DNA from: an uncultured Desulfocapsa sp.
Lineage (GTDB): Bacteria; Desulfobacterota; Desulfobulbia; Desulfobulbales; Desulfocapsaceae
Reading direction: 5' to 3'
NCBI GenBank assembly: GCA_947311435.1
Contig: CAMZKT010000011.1
Location: 1-42,816, forward strand
Length of the DNA: 42,816 nt
Shown: in pieces, positions 16,292 to 24,349 of the stretch
How positions within the stretch are numbered: position 1 is the stretch's first letter
Layout: every line of letters starts with the position of its first letter
Notes under the pieces: model-generated
What the model was told of the DNA's origin: nothing
Seen by the model: the letters and a program-made list of their open reading frames with translations, nothing else
Databases searched by the model: none
Position numbers and translations under genes: made by a program

Positions 16292-17485
16292 TTAGTGATG
16301 TTCCTTTTGAGTAAAAACTTTACCGAATACTCGTTCACCGACAAGGAATCCAAAGCAAACAAGTCCTATGGAGCCACCTATCACTGCCCACTCAATGAGT
16401 GACGGGAAGTAATCTAAATAGGTGGGAGCGTCGTCCCATCCAAGACTGACGGGAACAAGGAGACCTGCAGATACCAGATGGTACCGTGCGAAAAACTGAC
16501 CAACAAGAATAAAGAATCCTGCAATGGCCATCACGGCAACGTTTTTTAAACGAGAGATGACGATAAGCACCATTGGTACTAATAAGCCAATACAAATTTC
16601 AGCAATCCAGAATGTCTTGGAAAGGGGGCCGCTTATTAGTGATTCTGCCCCTACGCGACCAAGCTCCTCACCCCCAACAAAAAACATAATTAAACGCCAA
16701 AAGGTAGCAACAGAGTAGAGAACAAGTACCAGGGTCATAGCTTTACCGGCACTTTTTATGCCAGAAACCACGGGGGCACTCATCTCAGTGCCGCGGATTT
16801 TATATGCGACATAGTTGATAAGAATTGTAGCAGCAGCACCTGAAAGGAAAGCTGCGGTAAGAAAATAAATGGGGAGCTGTCCGCCAAACCAGTATGGTCG
16901 GCTAGGGAGAGTCGCAAACACGCCACCCAGACAACTGTTAGCAAGTACTTCAGCAATGGCACCAAAAGTTCCAAGAAAGAGCGCTAGTTTGGAAAAACCT
17001 TTTATGATCCCGAAGAATTCCAGTATAAGGCAGCCGACCGCAGTTCCATAAAGTGTTCCCATCCACCATATGTTGGAAGTTGGATTTGGCGACAGAATGT
17101 TATAAATGATCATTCTATGAGGGCTGGCGATCTCAACTCCGATCGTTGCAAATGCGCCCATTATACATACGATGGACATCCACACCATTCTGTTGCTGAA
17201 TATTGCCATTTTGGTACCACCAAAAAGATGGGATATGGCAGCGTAAATACAGAGACCCGTAGAAGTAATTGCCCAAAATGCATAAATGGCAATTAGTAAT
17301 CCCCATGGAACTTCACGGGTGTTATTGTAAATGGTTTCGTGGCCTACTATAAAACCGGATGCTCCAAGTCCAAGTCCGACCGCTGTGATAAATAAAAATA
17401 AGACCATGGCCCGGTTAATTCCGGGTGTTGCCAGACTGCTATCCTCAGTATGAGACAGAATATTTGTAAGTGAATTGTTTGCCAT
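16292..17485 (-). CDS. NrfD/PsrC-family membrane subunit (second redox module)
   Basis: A 397-residue polytopic membrane protein of the NrfD superfamily with about ten hydrophobic segments. It is clearly different from the HybB-like protein at 5046-6299: this one begins with a GASGFIVGHETIYNNTREVPWGL region, in outline, and carries FGGQLPIYFLTAAFLSGAA, typical of the polysulfide/tetrathionate reductase-like branch. It should exchange electrons between the quinone pool and the Fe-S protein encoded two genes upstream. The start at 17485 (MANNSL) has AGGAG 6-7 bases upstream; five more codons are open upstream but lack such a site. It is last in the Fe-S / cytochrome / NrfD operon and is followed by a terminator. 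Confidence 0.9.
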   Translation of the reverse strand: MANNSLTNILSHTEDSSLATPGINRAMVLFLFITAVGLGLGASGFIVGHETIYNNTREVPWGLLIAIYAFWAITSTGLCIYAAISHLFGGTKMAIFSNRMVWMSIVCIMGAFATIGVEIASPHRMIIYNILSPNPTSNIWWMGTLYGTAVGCLILEFFGIIKGFSKLALFLGTFGAIAEVLANSCLGGVFATLPSRPYWFGGQLPIYFLTAAFLSGAAATILINYVAYKIRGTEMSAPVVSGIKSAGKAMTLVLVLYSVATFWRLIMFFVGGEELGRVGAESLISGPLSKTFWIAEICIGLLVPMVLIVISRLKNVAVMAIAGFFILVGQFFARYHLVSAGLLVPVSLGWDDAPTYLDYFPSLIEWAVIGGSIGLVCFGFLVGERVFGKVFTQKEHH

Positions 17486-17591
17486 TTTTTTCTCCTGCAC
17501 TGATCTTCATCAGGCACAATGGTTTATGAATCAAAAGAATAGTATATATTTATTATTATTGAATTGATGAGTGAATATCGTTCGTCTGAGA

Positions 17592-18269
17592 TCAGTGACC
17601 ACCAGTTGTGTCAGTGGTTGATTTTGTGTGAGATTTTTCTCCCATCATGCGTTCGTATCCAGTTCTGCCTATGTGACAGGTGTTACAGCGTGTATTTGAA
17701 GCAAACGCTGTCTCTCCATCGTGGCAATTACCACAGTATTTCCCTTCGTAAAGGGATTTCATAGTGTAGTCCGGAGATTTTTCGGCTGTTCCAACTTTCA
17801 TGGAAAAGAGCTCATCATGGCAGGAGGAACATTCTAAATCGAATTCTGTGGAATGGAGCTGGTGGGAGAAGATCACGGCTTTTACAGGTCTGGTCATTAC
17901 AACCGGATCAGCAGGAATTATATGACAGGCCTGACAATTAGTAGTGGTGGAAAAAGCGTCGTCCCCATTGTGACAACTGCCACAAAACATTCCCTTGTCA
18001 AGGGATGCCATGGTAAATTTCCCTGTTTTTGGAGCAACACCTCGTTGCATGGCAAACAATTCACCGTGGCAGGAATCACAACTCAGTCCCAACTCGTCTG
18101 TGTGAGTACGGTGTTCAAATCTGACTTCAACAGGTTTCTTCCAAACGATGGCTCTTTTGGGGCCAAATGCTTTGACGTCATAATCGTCTGATGCTACTGA
18201 ATTCACAGCTGGCAGGACGCTGCCGGCAAAGAAAGTGATGCCGACAGCGAATAGTATATTATTTTTCAT
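17592..18269 (-). CDS. periplasmic hexaheme cytochrome made of two triheme repeats
   Basis: A 225-residue protein with a signal peptide (starting MKNNILFAVGITFFAG, cleaved near AVNSVAS). There are six heme motifs: CDSCH, CGSCH, CQACH, CSSCH, CGNCH and CNTCH. The mature part is an evident tandem duplication: each half has F(E/S)H..H, C.SCH.ELF(A/S)M, T(M)..L..G.(F/Y)CG.CH(N/D)G and NC.(A/T)CH in the same order, i.e. two c7-like triheme units. The start at 18269 has AAGGAG 8-9 bases upstream; the longer open frame upstream has no such site and would spoil the signal peptide. It sits between the Fe-S and NrfD genes, so it is probably the periplasmic electron entry or exit of that complex. Confidence 0.92.
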   Translation of the reverse strand: MKNNILFAVGITFFAGSVLPAVNSVASDDYDVKAFGPKRAIVWKKPVEVRFEHRTHTDELGLSCDSCHGELFAMQRGVAPKTGKFTMASLDKGMFCGSCHNGDDAFSTTTNCQACHIIPADPVVMTRPVKAVIFSHQLHSTEFDLECSSCHDELFSMKVGTAEKSPDYTMKSLYEGKYCGNCHDGETAFASNTRCNTCHIGRTGYERMMGEKSHTKSTTDTTGGH

Positions 18270-18354
18270 TTCTGTATTCTCCTTGAATCCGGTTGGTATA
18301 AACTTAGCATCTTTTGGGCTGGACAATGGGCACTTGAAAGTTATCCCATGAGAA

Positions 18355-19119
18355 TTATGCATTCATGTAGAATACATTTGGCAATGCTCCGCATTCCGGA
18401 CGGAGAACCCATATCTTGTTGTCAGGTTTATGCAGCAATTTATAGATTTTGGTGTTTGTGTCTTTGATATCACCAAAGACTCGGACATCAGCGGGGCAGA
18501 CAGCTGCACAGGCGGTTTCTTTTTCACCTTCTTTAAGGCGAGTGTCGATACAGAAATTACACTTGTCAATGGCGTGTTGGGAGTGGTTGTAATATCTGGC
18601 ATTGTATGGACATGCTGCCATACAGGTTTTACACCCGATACATTTCTTCTTATCCATAACTACAATCCCGGTCTCGGGGTCTTTGTACGTGGCAACGGTG
18701 GGGCAGACACGAACACAGGGAGGCCGATTGCAATGGTTACAGAGAATGGGTCTGAATTCTTGTATCTCCTCTCCTTGTATGGTGGTTAGTCGTTCCTGGA
18801 TTTTCGTTCTCCAAGCATCGTGGCCAACAGGAACATTGTTAGTCTTAACACACGCCTCCATACATTTTTCACAGCCAATGCAGTGATTTTGGATCATTAC
18901 CATACCATAATGAATAGGGTATGGGTATTGTCCTTCCACAGGGATCACAGAGTCGACGTTACCGCCACTGGCTGTAGAGATTGAAGTTAGTGAAAGCACT
19001 GTTCCGCCGAGAAAGACTCCTGTGACTGTAAGGCCCATTTTCATGAACTTCCGACGTTCAGCTGAAGGCAACGATTCTACACCCTCATTCGTTTCCTTTT
19101 CCAGTTGTTTAATATCCAT
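18355..19119 (-). CDS. periplasmic 4Fe-4S ferredoxin-type subunit (NrfC/TtrB-like), Tat substrate
   Basis: A 254-residue protein with a twin-arginine signal (ERRKFMKMG, residues 21-29). Cysteine groups for four [4Fe-4S] clusters are at C80/83/86/90, C127/130/135/139, C160/163/166/170 and C187/190/204/208. Unlike the Fe-S protein of the other module it has no C-terminal membrane helix. It resembles the Fe-S subunits of polysulfide, tetrathionate or nitrite reductases. The start at 19119 has AGGAGGAG 5-9 bases upstream; the eight open codons before it are discarded. It is first in a three-gene operon with the hexaheme cytochrome and NrfD gene. No molybdopterin catalytic subunit is adjacent, so the complex may act as a stand-alone quinone/cytochrome oxidoreductase. 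Confidence 0.92.
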   Translation of the reverse strand: MDIKQLEKETNEGVESLPSAERRKFMKMGLTVTGVFLGGTVLSLTSISTASGGNVDSVIPVEGQYPYPIHYGMVMIQNHCIGCEKCMEACVKTNNVPVGHDAWRTKIQERLTTIQGEEIQEFRPILCNHCNRPPCVRVCPTVATYKDPETGIVVMDKKKCIGCKTCMAACPYNARYYNHSQHAIDKCNFCIDTRLKEGEKETACAAVCPADVRVFGDIKDTNTKIYKLLHKPDNKIWVLRPECGALPNVFYMNA

Positions 19120-19689
19120 TCTACTCCTCCTGATATTTGACACACACTTTGTTTAACAAGCCAATAGGTTTTGATGTGCCAAGTCAGCAATTATAAATGA
19201 GGCCTCATTCAGTACAGAAATCAGCTATAATAAAAAAAACACTTGATTAGTTGTTTGTTCGTATAAGAAAAAACGCATATCGACTGGGATTTGATATCTT
19301 CACGCAGTATTCCAATTTTCAATTAAAGTACATTCTTTGTTAGTAGTGTCAAGGTTTATTTATAACAGAGTACTATGGGGAAGAAAGGTACAACTTAGAG
19401 TGTGAATAGTTTTCAGTGATTCACATCAGTACTATGAGTTACAAGGGGATCAGACCCTTGACTCTTAATGAAAGAATAGAGTATGTATCATATGGTCAAA
19501 AACGTCATTCACCACTGGTGGCCAATAAAAATACTTCATATGCGATGTAATCCTTACCTGTTTTATACCGGCAACAAGAGATGCTGTAATAAGCAGAATA
19601 AGAGAGCAACGGAGTAGGTGAAGATTTGATTCGGTGTCACCATTATTTATTAGTCCTGAATTCAGGAGTAGTCGTTAAGGAGTTCCTCC
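19120..19689. other. divergent intergenic region, no gene seen
   Basis: About 570 bp separating the minus-strand redox operon from the plus-strand pentapeptide gene; it should hold both promoters. A TTGGCAC box occurs on the minus strand (19174-19180) but its partner GC is absent at the right distance, so a sigma-54 call is not justified. On the plus strand TTGACT (near 19458) is followed by a poor -10. A perfect 14-bp palindrome lies at 19654-19667 (listed separately). Confidence 0.4.
19654..19667. repeat. 14-bp palindrome just upstream of the pentapeptide gene
   Basis: TCCTGAATTCAGGA is a perfect palindrome 22 bases before the ATG of the pentapeptide-repeat gene. It could be an operator or a small hairpin in the leader close to the ribosome-binding site (AAGGAG). 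Function not determinable from sequence. Confidence 0.45.
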
Positions 19690-21093
19690 ATGTTATATGC
19701 CTCACGTTGTTTTTACATTACTTTTTGGATTCTTATATTATCTGTTGTCCAAGTATGTGTTGCAAGGGAATTATCTGTTTCGGTTCAGAATAATATTAGG
19801 ATTCTTAAAGACACTGGAAACTGTCCTCAATGTGATCTGAGCGGCGCGGATTTGAGTCGCTTGGATTTGGCTGGTGCAAATCTTGCTGGAGCTGATTTGT
19901 CGCGTTCCAAACTAGCTCTTACCAATCTTTCTGACTCAAATCTTCAGGGAGCTAATCTACGTGAGACAAATTTTTCCGGGGCTGATCTGGCAAATACGGA
20001 TTTGCGAGGTGCTAATCTCACGGCAACTGTTTTCGTTGGTGCTTACATGGTGGGGGCTCTCATGGATGGGGAGATGATTCGTGTTTTTCCCTACTCAAAA
20101 GACAAAATCAGTGATGTTGAAGAGTCTGTATATGTTGAGGACACTGAAATATCCAAGCAACCACAGGAAACCAAAGACATTAATGTTGGCACCAGAAGGG
20201 AATTTGAACAAAATACATCCCTGGTACCTGTTACAAATGCTGGTGAAGAAAGGGGAGGTCAAAAACTTCCAGACCATAATCCCAGTGCTCCCAACGCAAA
20301 GAATGCCCCAGCAATGGATCAGGTTCGTATCCAGAATGATACACGTGCTGTTGAGAATTTTCCTGAATTTTCTGGGAGTAAGAAAGAACCTTCACTGGCA
20401 AAAAAAGGAAAAAATATTTCGGAAAAATCTACGCAAAGTGATCCTTTATCTATCCGTACAATTGATAATGAAGAGAAACAAGGTAGGAAGAGTGGTTCTG
20501 AAGGGAGTATAAACAACCTGAAAGAAATGAAGGGTGAAGTTGACAATTCTCCAGTCGAGTCCCTTGGTTTTGCAAACAAAAAAACAAATAGTGAAGCAAG
20601 AAAAGATCCGGTGGCTCAATTGAATGAGAGTGGTGCTGTTATTGAAGTAACAGAAGAAGAAAAAGTACCGGTTAAAGAAGAAACTGATGGAATAGTAGCA
20701 AGTGTATTGAACCTGTTCTCTTCGCCAGAATTATCAACAGATGTTTTGAAAAATGCTGCCAGGCTTCTTGACACAAATGGTTGTTACCAGTGTGACCTAC
20801 AGGGAGTTAACCTCAAAGGAGAAAATCTTGATGGAGCAGATCTTGAAGGTGCAAATCTGAGTTATTCGCTCTTACAGAATGTTGATCTTGAAGGTGCCAA
20901 TCTTAGACAAGCAAATCTGGAAGGAGCTGATCTCTCTGGTGTCGATTTTTCTGAGGCAGATTTGTATAAAGCAGATTTGTCGGGGGCAAATCTTACAAAT
21001 GCCAAGTTTGAAAGGGCTAAAATTGATGCTGCCAATTTTACAAATACCATAGGATACCACAATCAGAGTGTATTGATGCTTGAAAATCAATAG
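19690..21093 (+). CDS. exported protein with two pentapeptide-repeat modules around a charged linker
   Basis: A 467-residue protein with an N-terminal signal peptide or anchor (hydrophobic 8-25, possible cleavage after A25). The first pentapeptide-repeat module (A(D/N)LXX pattern, about residues 45-125) and the second (about 365-455) should each form a right-handed quadrilateral beta-helix. Both open with the same cap: L-(K)DT-G-C-x-Q-CDL (CPQC at 45-48, CYQC at 365-368). The 240-residue linker is rich in Lys, Glu, Ser and Asn and looks disordered. AAGGAG precedes the ATG. It is a single gene, convergent with the chemosensory operon (16 bases apart). The paired cysteines could bind metal or form a disulphide in the periplasm. 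Function is unknown. Confidence 0.85.
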   Translation: MLYASRCFYITFWILILSVVQVCVARELSVSVQNNIRILKDTGNCPQCDLSGADLSRLDLAGANLAGADLSRSKLALTNLSDSNLQGANLRETNFSGADLANTDLRGANLTATVFVGAYMVGALMDGEMIRVFPYSKDKISDVEESVYVEDTEISKQPQETKDINVGTRREFEQNTSLVPVTNAGEERGGQKLPDHNPSAPNAKNAPAMDQVRIQNDTRAVENFPEFSGSKKEPSLAKKGKNISEKSTQSDPLSIRTIDNEEKQGRKSGSEGSINNLKEMKGEVDNSPVESLGFANKKTNSEARKDPVAQLNESGAVIEVTEEEKVPVKEETDGIVASVLNLFSSPELSTDVLKNAARLLDTNGCYQCDLQGVNLKGENLDGADLEGANLSYSLLQNVDLEGANLRQANLEGADLSGVDFSEADLYKADLSGANLTNAKFERAKIDAANFTNTIGYHNQSVLMLENQ

Positions 21094-21109
21094 CACATTG
21101 AGGAAGGGG

Positions 21110-21688
21110 TTAGCATCCTTTCCAGTTTGAAAGAATGCTCAGCGACTTCTCGACTTTTTCTTCTGTTGACAGGAGGGGAGACGTGAGGATGGTTTTGATA
21201 TCGTCTATTTGAGATTGTAGTGTGCCAGCAGTAATTTCTAAGTTTTGAATGGTTTGTGCAGCGGTACTTTCAGTTACGTTCATGGCCTGCCGCAGGTCTT
21301 GTGCGCTACGCAGGAGTCCACGCATGGACGAAATCTTCTCAAGTCGCAGGAACAGTTCCGTAAAGTTAATAGGTTTTTCGAGATAATCGGATGCGCCTTT
21401 TTTCATTGCTTCAACAGCCGTATCAATTGAAGAATGAGCGGTTATGAGAATTACTTCAATGTTTCTTTCAAGTTTTTTCGCAAACTCAAGAACCTCAATA
21501 CCACCGATCTCACCAGGCATCATAAGGTCTGTAAGAACAATATCAATATGAGTGTCAGTCAGGATTTCATTTCCTGTTCGACCATCTGCTGCGAGAAGTA
21601 CAGTGTAATTTTCTTTTAAAAGACGCTGTTCGAGAAGTTTCCTAATAACTGGGTCATCATCTACAACAAGTATTTTTAGGTCATTCAT
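21110..21688 (-). CDS. single-domain response regulator with helical C-terminal extension
   Basis: A 192-residue protein. The N-terminal receiver domain (about 1-120) has the acidic pair D10-D11, phospho-acceptor D54 (VLTDLMMP) and K105 (YLEKP). The remaining 70 residues are predicted mostly helical with heptad-like hydrophobics and no DNA-binding motif, so it may act by protein-protein contact. It starts 9 bases after the cheR stop with GAGG upstream and is the last gene of the chemosensory operon, convergent with the pentapeptide gene. It is probably an output or adaptor for the CheA of this operon; it is not a canonical CheY because of the tail. Confidence 0.88.
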   Translation of the reverse strand: MNDLKILVVDDDPVIRKLLEQRLLKENYTVLLAADGRTGNEILTDTHIDIVLTDLMMPGEIGGIEVLEFAKKLERNIEVILITAHSSIDTAVEAMKKGASDYLEKPINFTELFLRLEKISSMRGLLRSAQDLRQAMNVTESTAAQTIQNLEITAGTLQSQIDDIKTILTSPLLSTEEKVEKSLSILSNWKGC

Positions 21689-21697
21689 TACAGAACC

Positions 21698-22540
21698 TCA
21701 ATTTTTTTTCTGGTAGAAAATAGCACGCAAATGTCTTTTCGGAACAAAACGGGGACAGATACCTGTAAGTGACTCAGTTGAGCCGATGATGAGATAGCCA
21801 TCATCGGCGAGACTGTCTGCCAGTTTATTAAATAGTTTTTTTCGATCAGCAAGGGTGAAATATATGGCAACATTTCGACAAAGGATGATGTCGAATTTAC
21901 CAAGCCCGCCAAATGGCAACATAAGGTTAAGTTTTCGAAAATTAACCATAGCCCGCAATTCATCTTTGACTTTCCAGGAATCTCCAAACAGGGTGAAATA
22001 CTTTTGCAGGGTTTGTCGGGGAAGCCCCCGCTCAATTTCAAACTTATTGTATTTACCGTAGCTTGCCTGCTTTACGGCTGAGTCTGAAATATCTGTTCCA
22101 AGTAATTTGAAACTGAACTGATCAATTTTCGTTCCAAGGAGATCGCGAATTGTCATGGCAACGGAATAGAGTTCTTGGCCGGTGGAAGCTGCAGCACTCC
22201 AAATCTTAATATTCGTTTTTAATCTTGGGGATTTGGGGGCTCGGAGATCGATGATCTCGGGTAATATTTTATGTTTTAGGAGCTCAAAGGGGCCGTTATC
22301 TCTGAAAAACAAGGTTTCATTGGTGGAAATAGCATCAATTATTTCGCGTTCAATCTTCTTCGCCGGATCACGTTTGGCTTTGTTGTACAATTCCTGATAG
22401 GAGGAACAACCGTGCTCTTCAGCTATGGAAGAAAGCCTCGTTTCAAAAAGATAGGACTTGTTTTGGTCAAGATATATCCCTGAAATATCATGAATGTATT
22501 GAGCTATGGTTTTAAGCTCTGCGGGGCTTATCTTAATCAT
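21698..22540 (-). CDS. cheR: chemoreceptor methyltransferase CheR
   Basis: A 280-residue SAM-dependent methyltransferase that methylates glutamates on chemoreceptors. It has the N-terminal helical CheR domain, the TNETLFFRD segment, motif I as IWSAAASTGQELYSVAM, LGTDISDSAVKQASYGKY, and FDIILCRNVAIYF followed by DGYLIIGSTESL. It ends 9 bases before the receiver gene and starts 116 bases after cheB. No good ribosome-binding site is seen at the ATG. The opposing methylesterase CheB is encoded immediately upstream, so an adaptation pair is present even though no receptor gene is in the window. Confidence 0.95.
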   Translation of the reverse strand: MIKISPAELKTIAQYIHDISGIYLDQNKSYLFETRLSSIAEEHGCSSYQELYNKAKRDPAKKIEREIIDAISTNETLFFRDNGPFELLKHKILPEIIDLRAPKSPRLKTNIKIWSAAASTGQELYSVAMTIRDLLGTKIDQFSFKLLGTDISDSAVKQASYGKYNKFEIERGLPRQTLQKYFTLFGDSWKVKDELRAMVNFRKLNLMLPFGGLGKFDIILCRNVAIYFTLADRKKLFNKLADSLADDGYLIIGSTESLTGICPRFVPKRHLRAIFYQKKN

Positions 22541-22656
22541 ATTTTATTGGAGGGCTTTTGTGGCTGTTCCATAAGATTTATTTATCTGCTTAATATACAT
22601 TTAAGCGTTAAGGGGGGGCATTTTTGACAACTTCTCGAGCTTGTTGGACTACATTT

Positions 22657-23808
22657 TCAACTGACACTCTTCACGATCTGGTCTGCTATTTTATTTAATG
22701 GAGAAATTACATCAGCCAAACCTGATTCTATTGGCTTTTTTGGCATTCCAAAAACAACACAGGTCTCCTCATTCTGTGCGATAATGAATGCGCCTTTCTT
22801 TTTTAATATTTCAAGACCTTTAGTTCCGTCAGACCCCATACCTGTCATAATAACCGCCGTGGTTCTTCCAACATAATAGTCACCAACGGATCTGAAAAGA
22901 TAGTCAGCTGATGGTTTACATGAGTTTTCAGGTGGGTCATTGCTTATTTTTATTTGTCTGTGCCGACCATCTGCACTTGCCACAAGTTTCATTTGTTTAC
23001 CGCCCGGTGCAATATAAACAACATTGTCTAGTAAATTTTCTCTATCTTGCGCTTCCTTAATTGTCAAGGCACATTTTGCGTTCAGACTTGCAGCGAGAGA
23101 CTGTGTAAAGACCGGAGGCATGTGTTGAACAATTACTATAGGCACTCCTATATCTCCGGGCAACATGGGTAACATTTGCGTGAGCGCATTTGGCCCTCCA
23201 GTAGAGATTCCAATGGTAACGATTTCAGATTTCCCCGATCTAACAGAGGGCTTTATACGAAATCTGGTTTTGTTGGAGGCGTCAGCCAGAGAAGAACGCT
23301 TTTGTGAAAGAGGTTTTAATGGGTTTTTGTTATGTTTCGGAATGGTGGATTTGTTAAAGTTACCCTTGTTGGACAAGAGAGAGGTGGCGGTTCTTGAACG
23401 TTTAAACTCTCTAATGATTGGGGAAAGAGAATTTTTTAATTGTTTTTTGCTTTCTTCCGGGTTTTTTGAAGTGGGTTTGAGAATAAAGTCAAAAGCACCC
23501 AACTCCAAGGCTTTCATGGTCATTTCACTTCCATCGCTTGTTAGCGTGGATACCATGATAGCACCAACTTTTGGGTGATTACGTTGTAACTCCCTTAATA
23601 CTTCAATACCGTTCATCTCGGGCATTTCTATGTCAAGAGTGAGTAAATCCGGTTTGAGGTTGGCAATCTTTGACATAGCAATTTTACCGTTATGTGCCAC
23701 GCCAACGACTTCCACACCTGGTATTTCAGATAAAATATCAGATACGGCCTTCCGGTAAACAATGGTGTCGTCAACAACAAGGATGCGAGTTTTTTTGCCT
23801 ATTATCAT
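22657..23808 (-). CDS. cheB: chemotaxis protein-glutamate methylesterase CheB
   Basis: A 383-residue protein: an N-terminal receiver (D13-D14, phospho-acceptor D59 in TLDIEMPEMNG) joined by a basic linker (about 130-190) to a CheB methylesterase domain. The catalytic serine is in GISTGGPNALT, the histidine in VQHMPPVFTQSL, and the aspartate in MTGMGSDGTKG. Phosphorylation by CheA should activate it to demethylate or deamidate receptors. The ATG overlaps the cheW stop (ATGA, 23805-23808). Confidence 0.96.
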   Translation of the reverse strand: MIIGKKTRILVVDDTIVYRKAVSDILSEIPGVEVVGVAHNGKIAMSKIANLKPDLLTLDIEMPEMNGIEVLRELQRNHPKVGAIMVSTLTSDGSEMTMKALELGAFDFILKPTSKNPEESKKQLKNSLSPIIREFKRSRTATSLLSNKGNFNKSTIPKHNKNPLKPLSQKRSSLADASNKTRFRIKPSVRSGKSEIVTIGISTGGPNALTQMLPMLPGDIGVPIVIVQHMPPVFTQSLAASLNAKCALTIKEAQDRENLLDNVVYIAPGGKQMKLVASADGRHRQIKISNDPPENSCKPSADYLFRSVGDYYVGRTTAVIMTGMGSDGTKGLEILKKKGAFIIAQNEETCVVFGMPKKPIESGLADVISPLNKIADQIVKSVS

Positions 23809-24266
23809 TTCTTGGTTTCTTCCAATTTGAGAACTTTTTCAACATCCAGGATTCCAATAAGTTTATCGGTAGTTTTATATACACCAGTAAAAAACTCTCC
23901 TTGTATACCTCCCATATTGGATGGTGGAGGTTCGAATTTAGTAGTGTCAGCTTGAACGACATCGCTTATTTGTTTAACGAGCAGACCAATATGTTCACCT
24001 TTTGAATTGACAATAACATTACGTGGATCTCTGGAAAGGTTAGTTTCGCCAAGGCCCAGCTTCTTACTAAGATCAATGCTCGTAATGATTTGTCCTCGTA
24101 AATTCAGGATACCAAGCACATAGCTGGGAGCTTGTGGTACCGTAGTCATATCTATGAGTTTATTGATTTCCTGAATTTTAAGAATATCCATCCCGCATAG
24201 TGCATTTCCGACAAAAAAGGTAGCAAGTTCAACAAGATTTTCATTAATACTTTTATCCGCGTCCAC
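23805..24266 (-). CDS. cheW: chemotaxis adaptor CheW
   Basis: A 153-residue CheW domain protein that couples receptors to CheA. It has the CGMDILKIQEINK start of the fold, VLGILNLRGQIITSIDLSKKLG and the HIGLLVKQISDVV strand. The start is GTG at 24266 with AGGAGA 7 bases upstream. It lies between cheA (83 bases upstream) and cheB (overlapping). Confidence 0.95.
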   Translation of the reverse strand: MDADKSINENLVELATFFVGNALCGMDILKIQEINKLIDMTTVPQAPSYVLGILNLRGQIITSIDLSKKLGLGETNLSRDPRNVIVNSKGEHIGLLVKQISDVVQADTTKFEPPPSNMGGIQGEFFTGVYKTTDKLIGILDVEKVLKLEETKK

Positions 24267-24349
24267 AGAGTCTTCTCCTGGTGAGAAAAATAATTTTTAA
24301 AACCTAAGGTCCCTTATCAACTGTTTTTGGGACTAGCTTATTACAGATC

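Noticed and set aside
19164-19185. TTGGCAC box upstream of the second Fe-S/cytochrome/NrfD operon as a sigma-54 promoter
   Set aside because: The -24 half is good but the GC expected ten bases after the GG is CC and the following bases do not match, so only half of the element is present.
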